64,000 nt of DNA from Epiperipatus broadwayi (taxonomy: Eukaryota; Onychophora; Udeonychophora; Euonychophora; Peripatidae). The translations under genes and the position numbers were made by a program. Where the stretch lies: assembly GCA_028023455.1 (NCBI GenBank), contig JAQFVV010000001.1, positions 20,893,611-20,957,610 of the forward strand. The letters run 5' to 3'. Position 1 is the stretch's first letter. Each line of letters starts with the position of its first letter. Positions 35,804-48,890 of the stretch are shown here, one piece after another. A model generated the notes under the pieces. The model ran no database searches and was not told the DNA's origin. It saw only the letters and a list, made by a program, of their open reading frames with translations.

Positions 35804-36118
35804 ATTTTACTAAATGTGTGTTTACTCGTGCATTCAGTGAAGCAAACTGAATAAGGAAAAAAATCTAATTACCATATTTCTATTTTTAAAATAAAGTAAA
35901 CTGGGTGATTTTTTTTTCCCAATAACTTTTTTCACATAATAAAAACATAATAGATTAGTCTAACAAAAAATTAAATCTCTTTTTTATCTTTACATACATT
36001 TTAACATTTTGTAAAAATTTTAGCATTACTCCTAGAAAACAATTTATTATTTGAAATACTGTACATCAAATTTGAAGGATAGTAAAAAAAGAATAAAATG
36101 TATGTGCTTTTAACACAT

Positions 36119-36241
36119 GTGAGATGGATGGATGAAATAAGAAAGTGTGCAGAGATGATGTGGAAAAGAGAAGCTAAAGATCAGAGAAGATGGATTGAAC
36201 TTGGAGAGACCGTTATCCTGCAACGGATTGGTAATGGGTGA
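36119..36241 (+). pseudogene. LINE C-terminal fragment
   Basis: Forty-one codons reading VRWMDEIRKCAEMMWKREA, then RRWIELGETVILQ, ending in a stop at 36239-36241. This pattern (RW.D.I, W...A.D...W...GE...Q) is the extreme C-terminus of jockey/RTE-type non-LTR retrotransposons. Upstream RT is absent, as expected for a 5'-truncated copy. Confidence 0.6.
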
Positions 36242-36520
36242 AAATGATAATAACAGTGCTCAGAGAAAAAAATGGCTGCTTGAATATAAAATTTTCAAAT
36301 TTTAATGTTTTGTAATTTACATTGTTGTTTGTTTACATTTTTTCTTTGAATAATACATTCACATAGTTAGATATAGTGTAGTTCATGTCTCTACTATAGT
36401 TTTCAGGATACCATTTAGAGCCACTGACCTATTAATACTTTTCAGCATGAATGGTCTTCTGTCTGTCTTTAGACATGAGAAAATGTGAAAAACATTAAGC
36501 ACATATCTTTACCTTCTGCG

Positions 36521-36555
<35 letters not shown>
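36521..36555. repeat. (CA)n(TA)n microsatellite
   Basis: About 21 bp of CA followed by 14 bp of TA. Confidence 0.9.
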
Positions 36556-36847
36556 GAAATCAAACAGATGTAAACTACATTTCTGTGAGCTATAAATAAA
36601 TTATTCTCTTTATATCATCAAATGATAAAAATACGAATGAGCCCATCTATTCTTCATCTTATTTTAATAAGTTTTGATTTGTTAATTCTGTTGGAAATTT
36701 ATAATGAAACAATATTTTTGCCAGATGTTAAATGGATCCATTCTATTTTTTATCATTTTCTGACATAGAGATTATTATTTATTTGCAGCTAATAAGAGTG
36801 TAATTTACTTCCATTTCAATTTTATATACTTCAAGCTAACTGATTTA

Positions 36848-37759
36848 TTGGTTAGTTTTGATGTTTCTTCTATGTTTACTAATATTTCTGTTGAAGAAGC
36901 ATTAAGTATAATAGCTCAGTACAATGATTTACCTGATTTTATTGTTCCATTAGCAAAGCATTGCCTTGAAAATACATTTTTTGTTTATAATTCTCAAATG
37001 TTTAAACAAATTAAAGGACTTTCTATGGGATCCCCACTGTCACCTGTCATTGCTGATCTTTTCATGGACAATTTTGAAAGTCAAGTATTATGTGCAGCTA
37101 TTAAAAAACCTTCTATTTGGCTTAGATATATGGATGATACATTTGTCTTATGGGCTCATGGCATTGTTTCTTTAAATTCTTTTCTTGTTTTTATAAATAA
37201 TTGGCATCCAAATATTAAATTTATTATGGAAGTGAAAAATAAATCGCTTTTTTATCTAGATGTTTTAAATGCAAGAAAATGTGATGAAACATTATCAATA
37301 CCAGTTTACAGAAAATCCACCCATACAAACAGATATCTTAATTTTAATTCTCATCATCATCCTGCACAAATTTTTTCTGTAGCAAAAAATCTTTCCACTA
37401 GAGCTTATAATTTATCTGATAAAGAATATCTTTCTCAAAAAATAGAACTTACAAAAAGTATTCTGCTTTTTAATAATTATAATAAAAACATCATATTTAA
37501 GGCTTTATATAACATTAATACTAAAAAGAAACAAGAGGATAAAATTGACAATTCCTCTTTTAATAGAGTAATTTTATCTTATATTAAAGGGGTTATTGAT
37601 AAAATCAGTAGAAGACTATCTTGTTTTAATATAAAGACTACTTTTTCTACTGGTGAAAAAATTGGCGATTTTTTATATAAACCTAAAGACATAATATTTT
37701 TGGAACACCAAGGAGTTTATGAAATTCCGTGTTTTCAGTGCTCATGTGGATCAGTCTAA
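36848..37759 (+). pseudogene. Penelope-like RT, start of the GIY-YIG domain
   Basis: A 303-codon frame. The true N-terminus is missing: the coding match begins at about 36839, and the nominal first codon is TTG. RT motifs: LVSFDVSSMFTNI (motif A), GLSMGSPLSPVIADLFM (37016-37065, motif B-like), YMDD at 37127-37138 followed by TFVLW (catalytic pair; YVDD is more usual in the group), and FYLDVLN. The C-terminal segment has GVY at 37712-37720 followed by EIPCFQCSCGS, which is the GIY half and CX2C-like part of the endonuclease. It ends at a TAA where the YIG half is expected. Confidence 0.85.
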
Positions 37760-37762
37760 TAG

Positions 37763-38176
37763 ATGAATAAATGTCAGGGTATGGAACATAGAAATGCTTT
37801 TAATCAAAAAATTAGAACATTAGTTTTTACTTCCCATTTTTTAGAAACTGGTCACAAACCTGATTTTGACAATACAAAAACACTTGCTAATTTGGAAAGA
37901 TATGATTTAAGAACCATGAGAGAGTCAATTGAAATATTAAAAAGACCTACTGGTTTAAATAGGGCTGATGAAGTGCAACATATTCCAACTATGTGGAAAC
38001 CTCTCATTTTATCTAATATTAACTTAAAATTAATAGGTGAAAATACTGAAAGAAATAAACATTTTGATAAGACTCATATTGTGAATGCTGAACTACTTCA
38101 AGTTGGATCTCATTTCTCATCTCACACACAGTCATGTTATTATTTAAGATCTAATGGTTTTTCTTTTAAAAGTTAA
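37763..38176 (+). pseudogene. Penelope-like endonuclease C-terminal part
   Basis: Same frame as the RT, after two consecutive stops. It begins with a degenerate helix (MEHRNAFNQK) and continues with HFLETGHKPDF, a conserved Penelope endonuclease block, then a RESIEI segment with the probable metal-binding Glu and a W.PL end. About 137 codons. The YIG tyrosine and following residues are lost, so nicking activity is not expected. It is read as the remainder of the same protein rather than as a separate gene. Confidence 0.8.
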
Positions 38177-38256
38177 CCTTGATAATGGCGGATGCTTGTC
38201 CATCGAAATGTCAATGTTTAATGAAAAATAATACAGAGTACAGCCAAAAAGTTATA

Positions 38257-38259
<3 letters not shown>

Positions 38260-38344
<85 letters not shown>
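38260..38344. repeat. (TA)n microsatellite
   Basis: TA runs at 38260-38308 and 38311-38344, interrupted by TG. It lies exactly between the Penelope remnant and the LTR-like sequence. Confidence 0.95.
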
Positions 38345-38346
<2 letters not shown>

Positions 38347-38379
38347 AAGCAGATGATCTGATGCTCAGATCCTGCTTCA
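38345..38379 (+). other. Terminal hairpin, second family member
   Basis: Pairs like the hairpin at 22443. Some stem bases differ between the two copies while pairing is largely kept. Confidence 0.65.
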
Positions 38380-38989
38380 CAGCCCACATCCAATCTCCTA
38401 CCATCTAACCGTAATTAAACCCACCTTTACGCATGTATATACATAGCTAATAATATATATATTTCTTTGCTTAGTATTATAACATAAATCATGTAAACAT
38501 GTATGTATTTTTAATTTAAAAATATTTTATTTAATAATATTTTCATGTGTATGCAGGTGTAAATAATAAATATATATATATATTTCAGTGTAGGAGATTG
38601 CGAATATATTAATAAAGTTATATTATATATAAGGTATCATATATGAAACTTATTATTTTTCATATATAATTTTGTAGCAAGAAATGATGCAATCTTGTTA
38701 AAAAGTCTATCGAAAAACAATTACTCGAAAGATCCCTTAGATAAAAGTAAAAAAATTACGAATTGGTAATAATAAAATAAACCCATTAGTGAAAATTGTC
38801 CACACTAGCTTGTTTTAAAATCATAAGATTTATTTTAAAACAATCATTCGAGAAACTGATAACAAACTTGCATTGTTTCAAACATTTTACTAGATAAGAG
38901 TATCCAGTCAAACTATCCAAATGAACCTTAAGTGCTTAAACTGCCTCAGGTCCAGCAGTAGTTGCTAAGTTACAGCTTCAAAATAAAAG

Positions 38990-38997
38990 TATATATA
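38990..38997 (+). promoter_or_regulatory. TATA-like box in the second LTR-like copy
   Basis: TATATATA within AAAAGTATATATACTGC, at nearly the same offset from the LTR start as the box at 23031. In a TA-rich window this alone would be weak. Confidence 0.25.
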
Positions 38998-41135
38998 CTG
39001 CTGGATTTGAATCCACAAAGGGGAGGAGACCATTAAATAAGTATGTTGCTATACATATTCCATGCCAGTTTTGATTCTCACACAATGTGTGGTGAGTAGC
39101 AGAAATTTCGCCTTTTCCCTCCATTCTAATATGCTGTTCCCATGAACAAAGCTCTGCATCCCATACTAATGAACTTTATGAATTTTTCCAGTGAAAATGA
39201 AATGCTAATTCTCAAATAATAATGCTACCCTAGATCTAGTGAAACAATACCGATGGACTGACTCCTAGTGAAATCGCTCTTCCAAATAAGCAAGGTAAAA
39301 GAACTTTGACTGCTTGCAATTCTTAAATCCTTCCTTCTCTGTAATATTTATAGTTTAATCATCTATATTAAATGTCTTCAAAATATGTATTCTTATAACT
39401 CTATATAACTAATCTATATTAAGCCTCCTATAAAATGTTTTTCTTTTCTTTTATCCCAAGTGGCAAATAATTTTCATTTAAATTTATGTATTTATATTTT
39501 AAAAGAAATGCCAATGATATTCTAAAATTGCAAGCATATAATTCATTTTCGTTTCCCCACCCATCATTTATCAGGTAAATAACTTATAATTTGATCAAAA
39601 CAAGTCTTATTCGACTTGCCCAGGTGCTCGCAATGTTAGATAAACAAACTAATTATATTTTTATGTTTACTGTAGAAAAACAGATTGACATCTGTTTTTA
39701 CATTTTCCTTCCTAAATAATGCACTATCTTTTATTCTTAAATTATATTATATATGTAAAACCCATTTAGCTATTACCACCACCCACTTATTTTGTAATAA
39801 TTTATATATTTTCACAAGGGCATGTAGTAACCAAGATTGAGATTTATTAAATGTGTGGGAAGTAATGAATAATGTTAAGTAACATAATGTAAGGGTGAGG
39901 GGAATCTTAAAATCTTAGTTTTATATTTAAGTATAATTATTATCCATGTTTGCTTAATGAAGCCATATCATTATGCTGAATATTTTATAATTTATAGGCA
40001 ATAAATATGTTTAGATAATCTTTAACCTTTAGAGTTATATTTATATTATATTATTAAGCATTACATGCATAAAGGCCATTTTGTTTATATATATGTTCAT
40101 GCTTCTTTCTCACATGGAGGTATTCGCTCAGTCAAGCCCCATCATTGTTCTCAATGTCCTTAAACCACGCTGTAAAACCACCCTGGGGACATACTTGGTC
40201 TTATGTGCATACTTTATATGGGGAGTGATCTGGGAAATCAGCCCAATAAAGTCATTGCCGACCACTCTTCATCATCCATGATTAGCTTGTACTTCACTCC
40301 AGGGAATCTTGGACTCTTTCATTTGTCAAACCGACCCTGCCTACATTTGCAGAGGAAATCGGTCAACTTCATTCTTAAAATTCATGAAGCACACTCCAGG
40401 ATCCATAATTGGACCAACCCAATCAGCCGCCATGCACGCACTGCCTTTCAGTGTTTTATTAGTCGCCCAGAAACAGTCATAAGCCGTAATGAGATGATTT
40501 TTTTAAACGGACATATTTCCATTAGTTAACTATACGTATTAATGCGATAGATTTAGTATTGTTTAGATAATTATTCATTATCCACCCCGCGCATTAATTA
40601 TCTATAACTCAAAGTAATAATCATATTGAATGTAACCAAATGTAATATCTGCTTGTAAAATTATTATCTTTTTAAATTAAGTAAATGCTCTTTTCATCTC
40701 TGGGGGTGTAATAGTATTCCAGTAATGTATTCCAATAGTGCTAATTCATTAAGTCACACATATATATTATTGGCATAGCTGCAAATCTTATGTTATCGTT
40801 AAATATGAATTAAATATATATCTAATACCTACGAGGCTTATGTCAGCTAAATAACCCAACATAATTTTGTTATTAATAAATCTTAAATATATATATATCA
40901 ACTCGAACCATTGCTTTCTTTTAGTTAAGTTAATATATTAAGTTATTGATTATGCTCAATATGACTAGATGATCTCTGCTAAATACATAATTAATGTGCT
41001 AGGTCACAAGCCTTCATTGCTCATAAAATATAGCTAGTTATTAAGTTAGTCTATCATATAAGTTTAGCCTAGAGTCTTTTTGTGTCTCCGATGACCGATA
41101 CTGGTGGTGAGAAGTAAATTAAGTCGATGTCATCG

Positions 41136-41250
41136 GGATTGTTGTTTATAATGTTATAGATCTGGGAAATAGGCAAATAGGGCAGAGTTCATGAGTGTTC
41201 CTGACCTGTGTATCTTGTGCATGATTGGATTCGAGGTACTTTTGCCTAGA
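41136..41250 (+). repeat. LTR-family block shared with 24385-24496
   Basis: See the matching segment at 24385. The order of conserved words is kept across ~115 bp. Confidence 0.8.
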
Positions 41251-41342
41251 TGCTAGATCTTGTTATGTGAACATACAAATCCGATCGGCACAATATATAT
41301 ATATAATCAATAATATTGTGTTCTATAAACAGGTACTGACAG

Positions 41343-41892
41343 TAGTCATATCACCATCCATTTTTCTACTCTATTCTCTTTATTGATCAGCTCATCAATT
41401 TCATGTATCTCTTCCTATCTCTTATATCATCCAACAATGTCAATCCTTTCCATCATTTCTTCTCATTTCCATTCACCATTCCTTTCAAAAAATCTCTTAT
41501 TAAACTATGCTTTCTTTTTAATATATGTCCAATCCAGTTTCTCTTTCTATTTCTAATTTCCTCAATCATTCTTCTTTTTTTATGTTTTCTTTTCAAAACT
41601 TCTTCATTTGTTATTTTATTCAACCAACTGATTTTCTCCATTCTTCTCCATGACCATATCTCAAAGGCTTCCAATCTGTTCCTAATTTTAATACTCATTT
41701 TTACATCTCACAACCATACAATAGTACACTCCATATACAGCATTTAATTAATTTTTTCCTTAATTCTTTTTTCCATAGTTCATACTTTTTTTTCTTAATA
41801 TATATATATATATTGTAATACCCATTAATCAGGTTACAATGCTCAAAAGAAGATTTTAGTTTGAATAAATATAATATTTTCTCATACCGCAC
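41343..41892 (-). pseudogene. LINE RT C-terminal fragment, minus strand
   Basis: Reading leftward: KKLIKCCIWSVLLYGCEM (41701-41780, thumb region); then, after a frame change at ~41700, RLEAFEIWSWRRMEKISW and RNWIGHILKRKHSL (41453-41698); then, in another frame, a LLDDIRDRKRYM-like end to about 41345. These blocks are standard at the C-terminus of jockey/RTE-like non-LTR elements. At least two frameshifts make it a relic. The endonuclease and the palm part of the RT are missing. Confidence 0.75.
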
Positions 41893-42036
41893 TTATTAAT
41901 TAAGAGCAAATGGCAGCATTTTTAGACTACTAAGGTAACATTGGATAAATATTTTAATATTACATAAATGTAGGCATGATATTAAATAAAAAATAAACTA
42001 GAACAAGTAAATACTTAATTATATCATATAAAAAAC

Positions 42037-42039
<3 letters not shown>

Positions 42040-42092
<53 letters not shown>

Positions 42093-42116
42093 CTATATCT
42101 AACTATTCATACATAG

Positions 42117-42151
<35 letters not shown>
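42040..42151. repeat. Two (TA)n microsatellites
   Basis: TA runs at 42040-42089 and 42123-42151, separated by a short unique spacer. Confidence 0.93.
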
Positions 42152-42153
<2 letters not shown>

Positions 42154-43896
42154 AATTACTGTGTTGAATAGTTTCTACTGATTGCTTATTTTGTATTCAG
42201 AGCACTTTAACTCTATAAAGAAAAGAAATATAAAATAACTTTCACAATTGTTCACTGGCTGGAAATTAAAATATTTTTGAATATTTATCAATTACATATG
42301 CAATGTATGTTATGCTAAGTTTGAAGCAGACATTTAGAAACTTTAGTTAGAGATTTCAACTTTATTACAGAGAATAGAATATCAGATGTCATGACAACAC
42401 AGAGCATTAATGTGTAAAAAGGAATTTAATATATGAAAAAATGTAAATTTCAAAGACATAAGATAATCAATTTATATAAAAATTAATTTAACTAAATCAC
42501 AGTATTTAAAATATAAAAAACTTACAGACATACTTTTAATCATGTATAAAGATTTAACACAATATTAAATCTATTCCAAAATATTTAGCAAACAATTTTT
42601 ATTAAAAAAGCAATAGATAATTAAGTTTTGAAAAATAATTTAAAGAATTAGGAGTTTTTGGAAAAATACCTATGCAGATGAAAAATTTGTTTCTAAGTTC
42701 TGGAAAACATCTTTTTTGGAAACAGTAGAGGCAGAGTTCTATGAGATTACATAATATGATTTGAAGAGTTAAATAAAAAAGAAATTAATTTATATATTAG
42801 ATAAGCTCAGAACACACATCATTGGATATTATCTTAGAAATCATTATCTGACAAAAACCATTTGACTAAAAAAGGATTCAAGTAATATTTATTGATATCT
42901 CTAAATATAATACTTAACTAATATTGAAATAAACAAGTTATCTACCAGTGAGAAAAATAATTATTAGTTGATCCTCATTGCTATAATGAGAAATCATAAT
43001 TACATTTATAGCTATCTCAAGAAGTTTGGCTAAAAATTATTGAAATGTGCATTTCATCTACAAGCCATATACTACCTAGGAGAAAATGCAAACCTGGCAT
43101 GTAGTTTAAAATATAGTTTGTTACCACTATGCCAAATAATAGGCTGGTCAGCCCAGATGTGAATTTACTACTAAGATGTTTACCTGAAATAAATATGCTT
43201 GTTAATTTTTATAAAAATCTGAAAAAACAATTTTCCAGTTACCCAATATTTCTACCACTTTATAAAATTGGAAATATATTTGTATTTTTGACAATGAGTG
43301 AATTTAAAATATTAAATATTACTATACATATTTAAAAAAAAAACAATTGATTTAAATGGCTATAGAATAGTTTCAAAATCAGCTTACAAATTAGGCACTT
43401 AATAATATTTATGTGTATTAGACATTTAAAATTCACAATAAGAAATTTATATAATTCCAATTTTAAAGGCCTCAGCCATAATGAAGTGCAGTTAATTATA
43501 ATATTTTTGTAGTGTATTTGAATGTATAACATATATGTAGTTTCTTTTCCATTCTCTTAAATTTTTCTCTAAGTTGAAAATAGAAATGGTGGTATTCTTT
43601 TTTGTAGTAATAAAATAGGAAATAGAAATCTGAATTTTTTTTTATGTTATTATTTAAGTTGTAAAGTAGATCAATTTTACTGATCTGTTAGATATTACCC
43701 AGATTATAAGATTACAATAATAATTCCACATCTTACTTGGTGGTGAGTAAAAAAATTAGTTTAGACTAAATTAACATTCAATAATATGCCAAAATATATC
43801 TAATGGATTTACTAGTTTAAACCCTCACCTTTATATTCATGACTTTGGAATGTTTATATCAATATTAATTTTATATTATTATTTATTTTAATAAGT
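42152..43896. other. Non-coding AT-rich sequence
   Basis: No gene or element recognised. Short frames at 43129-43335 and 43332-43532 (opposite strands) have no family resemblance. Confidence 0.5.
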
Positions 43897-44127
43897 ATAT
43901 CAGGTTCTCATGAAAGGCTATTCTCCAAAACTTTATTTGAACTATTCTTACAGTCATAGTTGTAGAAAGTATAACATTAAGAATATATGCCCTAATTATT
44001 TTAATATATATATATAGTAAGAATAGTTAGTGCATATATTCTTAGTATTATACTTTCTACAACCATGACACTGTAAGAATAGTTCAAACTAGGTTGTGGA
44101 GAATAGCCTTTCATGAGAACATGATAT
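43897..44127. mobile_element. Foldback / MITE-like hairpin element
   Basis: Two arms of about 100 bp are reverse complements with few mismatches (ATATCAGGTTCTCATGAAAGG and CCTTTCATGAGAACATGATAT at the ends), around a ~35-bp AT-rich loop containing (TA)n. No coding capacity. A TA target duplication is possible but cannot be told apart from the AT-rich flanks. Confidence 0.8.
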
Positions 44128-44571
44128 TCATTATTATGGCTGTATTAAGAGTCATTACAAATAAACGTTATTTCACATATGATAAATTTGTTTCAGAATT
44201 TTCAGGAATATATCTGAAAATATAATTACCTATTTTGAAGGAAGTTCTTACTGAGAGGTTTTAATAATACAGAGTATCAATTTTGACTGTCATTAATAAG
44301 TTGAAAGACAAATGCATGACATCAAGCATTGTAATTAGATATTTTTGAGATATTTGAAAATTGATCAAGTATATTTGTTTTACCCATTTATGTGATAAAA
44401 TGCATATTTTTAGAAATATTACTAAATTTGAACATTTAGAGGCTCAAAGATTTATGAATATTTCACATAAATATAAAACACTCTTTATCTACATTAAATT
44501 AAAATATTATGAATTTGATAATTATACAGATATAATTTATTATTATACTTGGCAAACCAACATGTTGACAG

Positions 44572-44575
<4 letters not shown>
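44128..44575. other. Non-coding sequence
   Basis: Nothing recognised. The short frame at 44361-44648 ends in the TA repeat. Confidence 0.5.

Positions 44576-44639
<64 letters not shown>
44576..44639. repeat. (TA)n microsatellite
   Basis: About 64 bp of TA. Confidence 0.95.
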
Positions 44640-44642
<3 letters not shown>

Positions 44643-47282
44643 GAATGAAAGGTATAAAACAGAGTGAGGTCAATTATCCTCTCTCTTTTACACTGTTTTT
44701 ATGTGAGATGAGATAAATATCTACGTGCTTTGTAATACCACGTGCAATTAGTGATATTTCACAGCAATAGAAAATATGTAATGAAGCCACTTTTTTTTTA
44801 ATTTATAAACATCACTCTAATTTCATAATCCATTTTGTTGATAATATTCATCACAATACAAAAGTCTCAAATTACACCTTTTTACTGTTTATATATTTTA
44901 CAAAAAAACTTTGTTCATTAGATGATTGATAGGGATGAATCACTTGAATCTCTAATTCTATGTTGATAATTTGTTGCTTGTGTGCATCATATATGGGTAA
45001 TTATCTTTTTCATATCATGTAAGAGCAATGAGGTGACAAATAGACAGGTAACCTCACTCTATGTTTGTTTTTTTGTTATACAATGTTGCCATTAATCATT
45101 ATATATATATAAAATTTCCAAAACCTATTATGTGCTTATAATATAATTAGGGGACTACTATCCCTACGCCTTCAGCACTGATTAAATTCTATTATTATTA
45201 TTTTTTCCAAAGACAAAAATAAAAAATAAAACATTAATTATGTTTTTTTAAATTATTATTTAACAAATATTTAACATATATAAGCTATATTTTATTTTAA
45301 CCATAACTTAATTCTGAAATCATATTAGAATCTTATAAAGGAGTTGCCAAAAATATTCCAAATAAATTATTGTTTGTCTATGAAAAAAAATTCAAATATT
45401 ATCCTCCCCCCCCCCCCATTAAATAAGACCGTAACTATTTCATAAAATGCCATTATTTTTCTTTAACATAAATTTAATTTTGCCAGAACAAATTAATGTT
45501 AAATAAATAACTATTAATACTTTATCAGAACACTAAATTTTTGCTACAAATATTATTTTTTGCATTTTAACAACATTGTTCTTTTTTTGTAAGAAAGGCC
45601 ATTTTAGTTGCTTAGTAATAATTTACATGGAATTTTTAGTGATCAACATTATTTGGCCAATTCATCATATCATTTAATATTGTACCAAAACATTATGGTA
45701 AATGGGTTCGTAATTTCCACCTCATTAAAAAAAATAAAGGGCAATTTTTAAATTAAAAAAAATTTAAATGATATTTTAAATTATATTTTAATTATTTAAA
45801 ATGGTATATTTAAGATATATGCAAAGCCTTTCATGACTATGTATTGTTGAAATCAAAGTAAATTCAATTATTCAGTTTTATTAAACCTTTCAAAAAGAAA
45901 GAAAAACAAATGATATATACTTATAACACTTTTTTCTCTAAAAGTTAAAATATGTTGTTGCCTTCAATTATTTGTTTTTAAAGTTAAAATTATATCTTTT
46001 GTTAGTTTAATTAGTCGATAAAAAGATTAAGTTGTTGATTTTTTTTTTTTTTTTTCAAATTTAAAAATCATATTAATTAAAAACAAAAGAGATAAGCAAA
46101 ATATTTAGTTTGTCTATATGGGTCTGTGATGTAATGGAGAGATTTTGGCTATAAAAATGAGATTCTTTCATCATGCTCTCTCTTTCTGCCTGCGGTTGAC
46201 CTAAAGTGAAAACTCAAACTTATTAGAAGAAAAAAGAATCATTTGCTGCTGTAAGTTGCAGTTGAAATTACTAATAATAATCATGACTGAAATAGAATCT
46301 CACTTTCCAATAAAAAAAACTTGAAAAATAATAACTTCAAAAAAGTGATAGCCATAGAGTGATATCAATTTTTGAGTGTCAATTGCTGCCATCCATCCAG
46401 AAAATGGACATTTATGTCAAAGAGAATTTTATCTTCTGCCTAAAGTTTATTAGTATAATTTGATAAAGAACTGAGGGAAGAAAGAATGAAGGAATACCAG
46501 TAAAAAAGTGAACATACCAATGCTTTCTAAGAGACCAAATCTGAAGACAAATGCATTATTATTTCACCTATGTGCATGCAAATTAATTTTGAAAGAAAAT
46601 TTAAATTTGTATTAAATAAATCTAAGAAAGCAGATAGCTATTTTTATTGTATAAATTATCAGCTGTTAGTCCCTAGAAACTTCTATCAACCAAGATAATA
46701 TATACTATGAACTGGTAATTTAAATAAGCTCTAAAATTCAGAGGTGAGACTATTCTATTTTTGTGTATTGTTTTTTTTTAAATTTCTTTATACCCTTGAA
46801 TGTATTAATTGTTAGTATATATTTTTTAATAAATAATTTTATTTTTTTGTATTTTAATTAATTATATATATATTATTATTATTATGGTTTAAAAATGCAT
46901 ATTTATTTCTTGGGAATTATATGAGGTTTGGAAATGCGATGTAATTCAACTTTGATTGTTATTAAATTATTAATTTTATTAAAATGTCTATCTTCTTTAT
47001 TCTTGACAATATTCCAAAATAGTTATAAAATTTTATAAGTTGAGCAATAGATGTATGTCTGTGTGCTTTGTACAATTAATTATCAAAAGGGAAATTAAAG
47101 AGTTAGCAAATATGGGTAATACCAGTTTAAAAAATAATTATAATAATAATAAAGGTTGGTTTATCACATAGAAAATAAAATCACATAGTAGTTAAAATGA
47201 CTGGTTTTCATTTATTATAAATCTTTCATCATCATGTGATCCATTGGCTAACCACCACCAAAATTATAGTGAAAATTTAGTT
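44640..47282. other. Non-coding AT-rich sequence
   Basis: No gene supported. A poly-C run of 12 lies at 45406-45417, and a 15-base T run near 46041. Confidence 0.5.
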
Positions 47283-47386
47283 AAACTCTCAGTAAAAGTA
47301 TATATATATATATATTGTAAATAAAGATTCTCATAAACTCTCAGTAAAAGTATATATATATATATATTGTAAATAAAGATTCTCAG
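47283..47386. repeat. 52-bp tandem duplication containing (TA)n
   Basis: Units 47283-47334 and 47335-47386 are essentially identical, each with an internal ~18-bp TA run. This is a recent duplication. Confidence 0.92.
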
Positions 47387-47799
47387 TCCAGTACATTTGG
47401 TCGCACAATTAGGGTGCACATTGAGTGAGTAAGACCTTTTAAGACATTCTGTCTGATCAGTACAATATATGTATAGCCTAGATAAATTTTAAATTTGAAA
47501 AGTCATAGTAAATCAATAGTCAACATAAGGATGTATGAAATTTTAATTTCAATTCTCAAATGACTTCCAAAAAAAGTTTAAAATGCCTATATGCATCACA
47601 TGATTATATGTAAGTAGAAACGAATAAAATGTTATTAATGCAATTTACTATAAGGAGAAAAATCCTCTTCTGTATCTTTTTATAAAGAACAATAGGAATA
47701 ATGAGAATATTTATCAATCAAATGCTGGTGATATTTTACTTTTTTTAGTCTTAATTTTATTTTCTTTCTATATAAAAAGTTAAATCTCTTTCATTCTCA

Positions 47800-47927
<128 letters not shown>

Positions 47928-48504
47928 AAACAGATATTCTGCTCCTCATATAAATATTCAAAAGATTCCCCCCCCATTCAAAAATGTCTAGCGTGATTCA
48001 GTCTAATTGGGAACGCAATAAAGCTGTGAGTTGTTAAAAAAAAATCATATTTTTAATTTTGTGATTGATGGATTTGAACAAAATGTTATATCGTCTTATT
48101 TTATTTTTTTTTATCTGTCTCGATAAAAAAGAAAAGAAATTAATTATCCAATCATTAAAAAGAAAGAAAAAAGATACTTGAGTTAAACTGAGGCAGTATT
48201 CAAATTAGGCACGTGGTTAAAAAAAAAAAACTTTCGTCTTACACAGAGAAGCAGAACATATTGAATTTTTTTTTTTTAAAAAAAGAAAGTGTATTACTTA
48301 ATCCTTTTGACAAATTAAAATATAGCTTTAACTAAACGTGAAAATGGAAAAAGAAAACTTTGCTAGAGGAATTATAATAACAATGGGGTAATTTAGCGGC
48401 TTCACTCTCTCCACGCTGTGCCATGACTTTCCATTGATGAAATAACCCACCTTCTTTTGAGTAAAATGGACTGCAAAACTGGAAGGTAATTATGTTATAA
48501 GAAT

Positions 48505-48890
48505 GTTTAGACATCTTTACCATGAATTATAAATTGACATCATGAAATATCTACATAAAAATTATTTTTATAAAATATTAAAATATTTTTATCATATGTT
48601 ATAAAGTGAAGTTATGAAATGGTTGCATACGTTTTATTTAATAAAGTATTAAGACATCTTTACCATACGTTATAAAGTGAAGTTATGAAATAATTACATA
48701 GAGTTTATTTTATAAAATATTAAAACATCTTTATCATACGTTATAAAGTGAAGTTATAAAATAGTTGCGTGGGATTTATTTTGTAAAATATTAAAACATG
48801 TTTATCATACGTTATAAAATGAAGTTATGAAATGGTTATACGCAAATTTATTTATAAAAATATTTGAACGTATTTACTATATGGATTAAA
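48505..48890. repeat. 71-bp satellite, about 5 units
   Basis: CATACGTTATAAAGTGAAG-type cores begin at 48521, 48593, 48664, 48735 and 48806, a period of 71-72 bp. Units are diverged by about 10-20%. There are no complete coding frames. Confidence 0.88.

Larger units (their letters stand above)
32877..36118. other. Non-coding sequence with small duplications
   Basis: No gene supported. It contains a 32-bp tandem duplication at 34302-34365 and a ~193-bp repeat pair at 35281-35803. The rest is A/T-rich unique sequence. Confidence 0.5.
36830..38250 (+). mobile_element. Penelope-like retrotransposon, 5'-truncated
   Basis: An RT domain followed in the same frame by a GIY-YIG endonuclease-like domain, the hallmark order of Penelope-like elements. 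The RT lacks its N-terminal part, and no upstream ORF or terminal repeat is recognised. The copy ends in or near a (TA)n tract at 38260. It is inactive: two adjacent stops split the protein at 37757-37762. Confidence 0.85.
38345..41300 (+). mobile_element. Diverged relative of the Gypsy LTR (solo LTR-like)
   Basis: Starts TGAAGCA with a 35-base hairpin (arms TGAAGCAGATGATC and GATCCTGCTTCA) of the same length as the one at 22443. It has a TATATATA box at 38990, ~645 bp inside, and ends in the block shared with 24385-24496. No gag or pol lies next to it. It is longer than the 22443 copy (about 2.9 kb against about 2.1 kb), and the middle parts are too diverged to align by eye. The right boundary is uncertain, between 41250 and 41340. 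Confidence 0.45.

Noticed and set aside
46117-46200. tRNA-like or SINE-head-like sequence GGGTCTGTGATGTAATGG
   Set aside because: There is a weak A-box resemblance, but no B box, no acceptor pairing and no anticodon stem.
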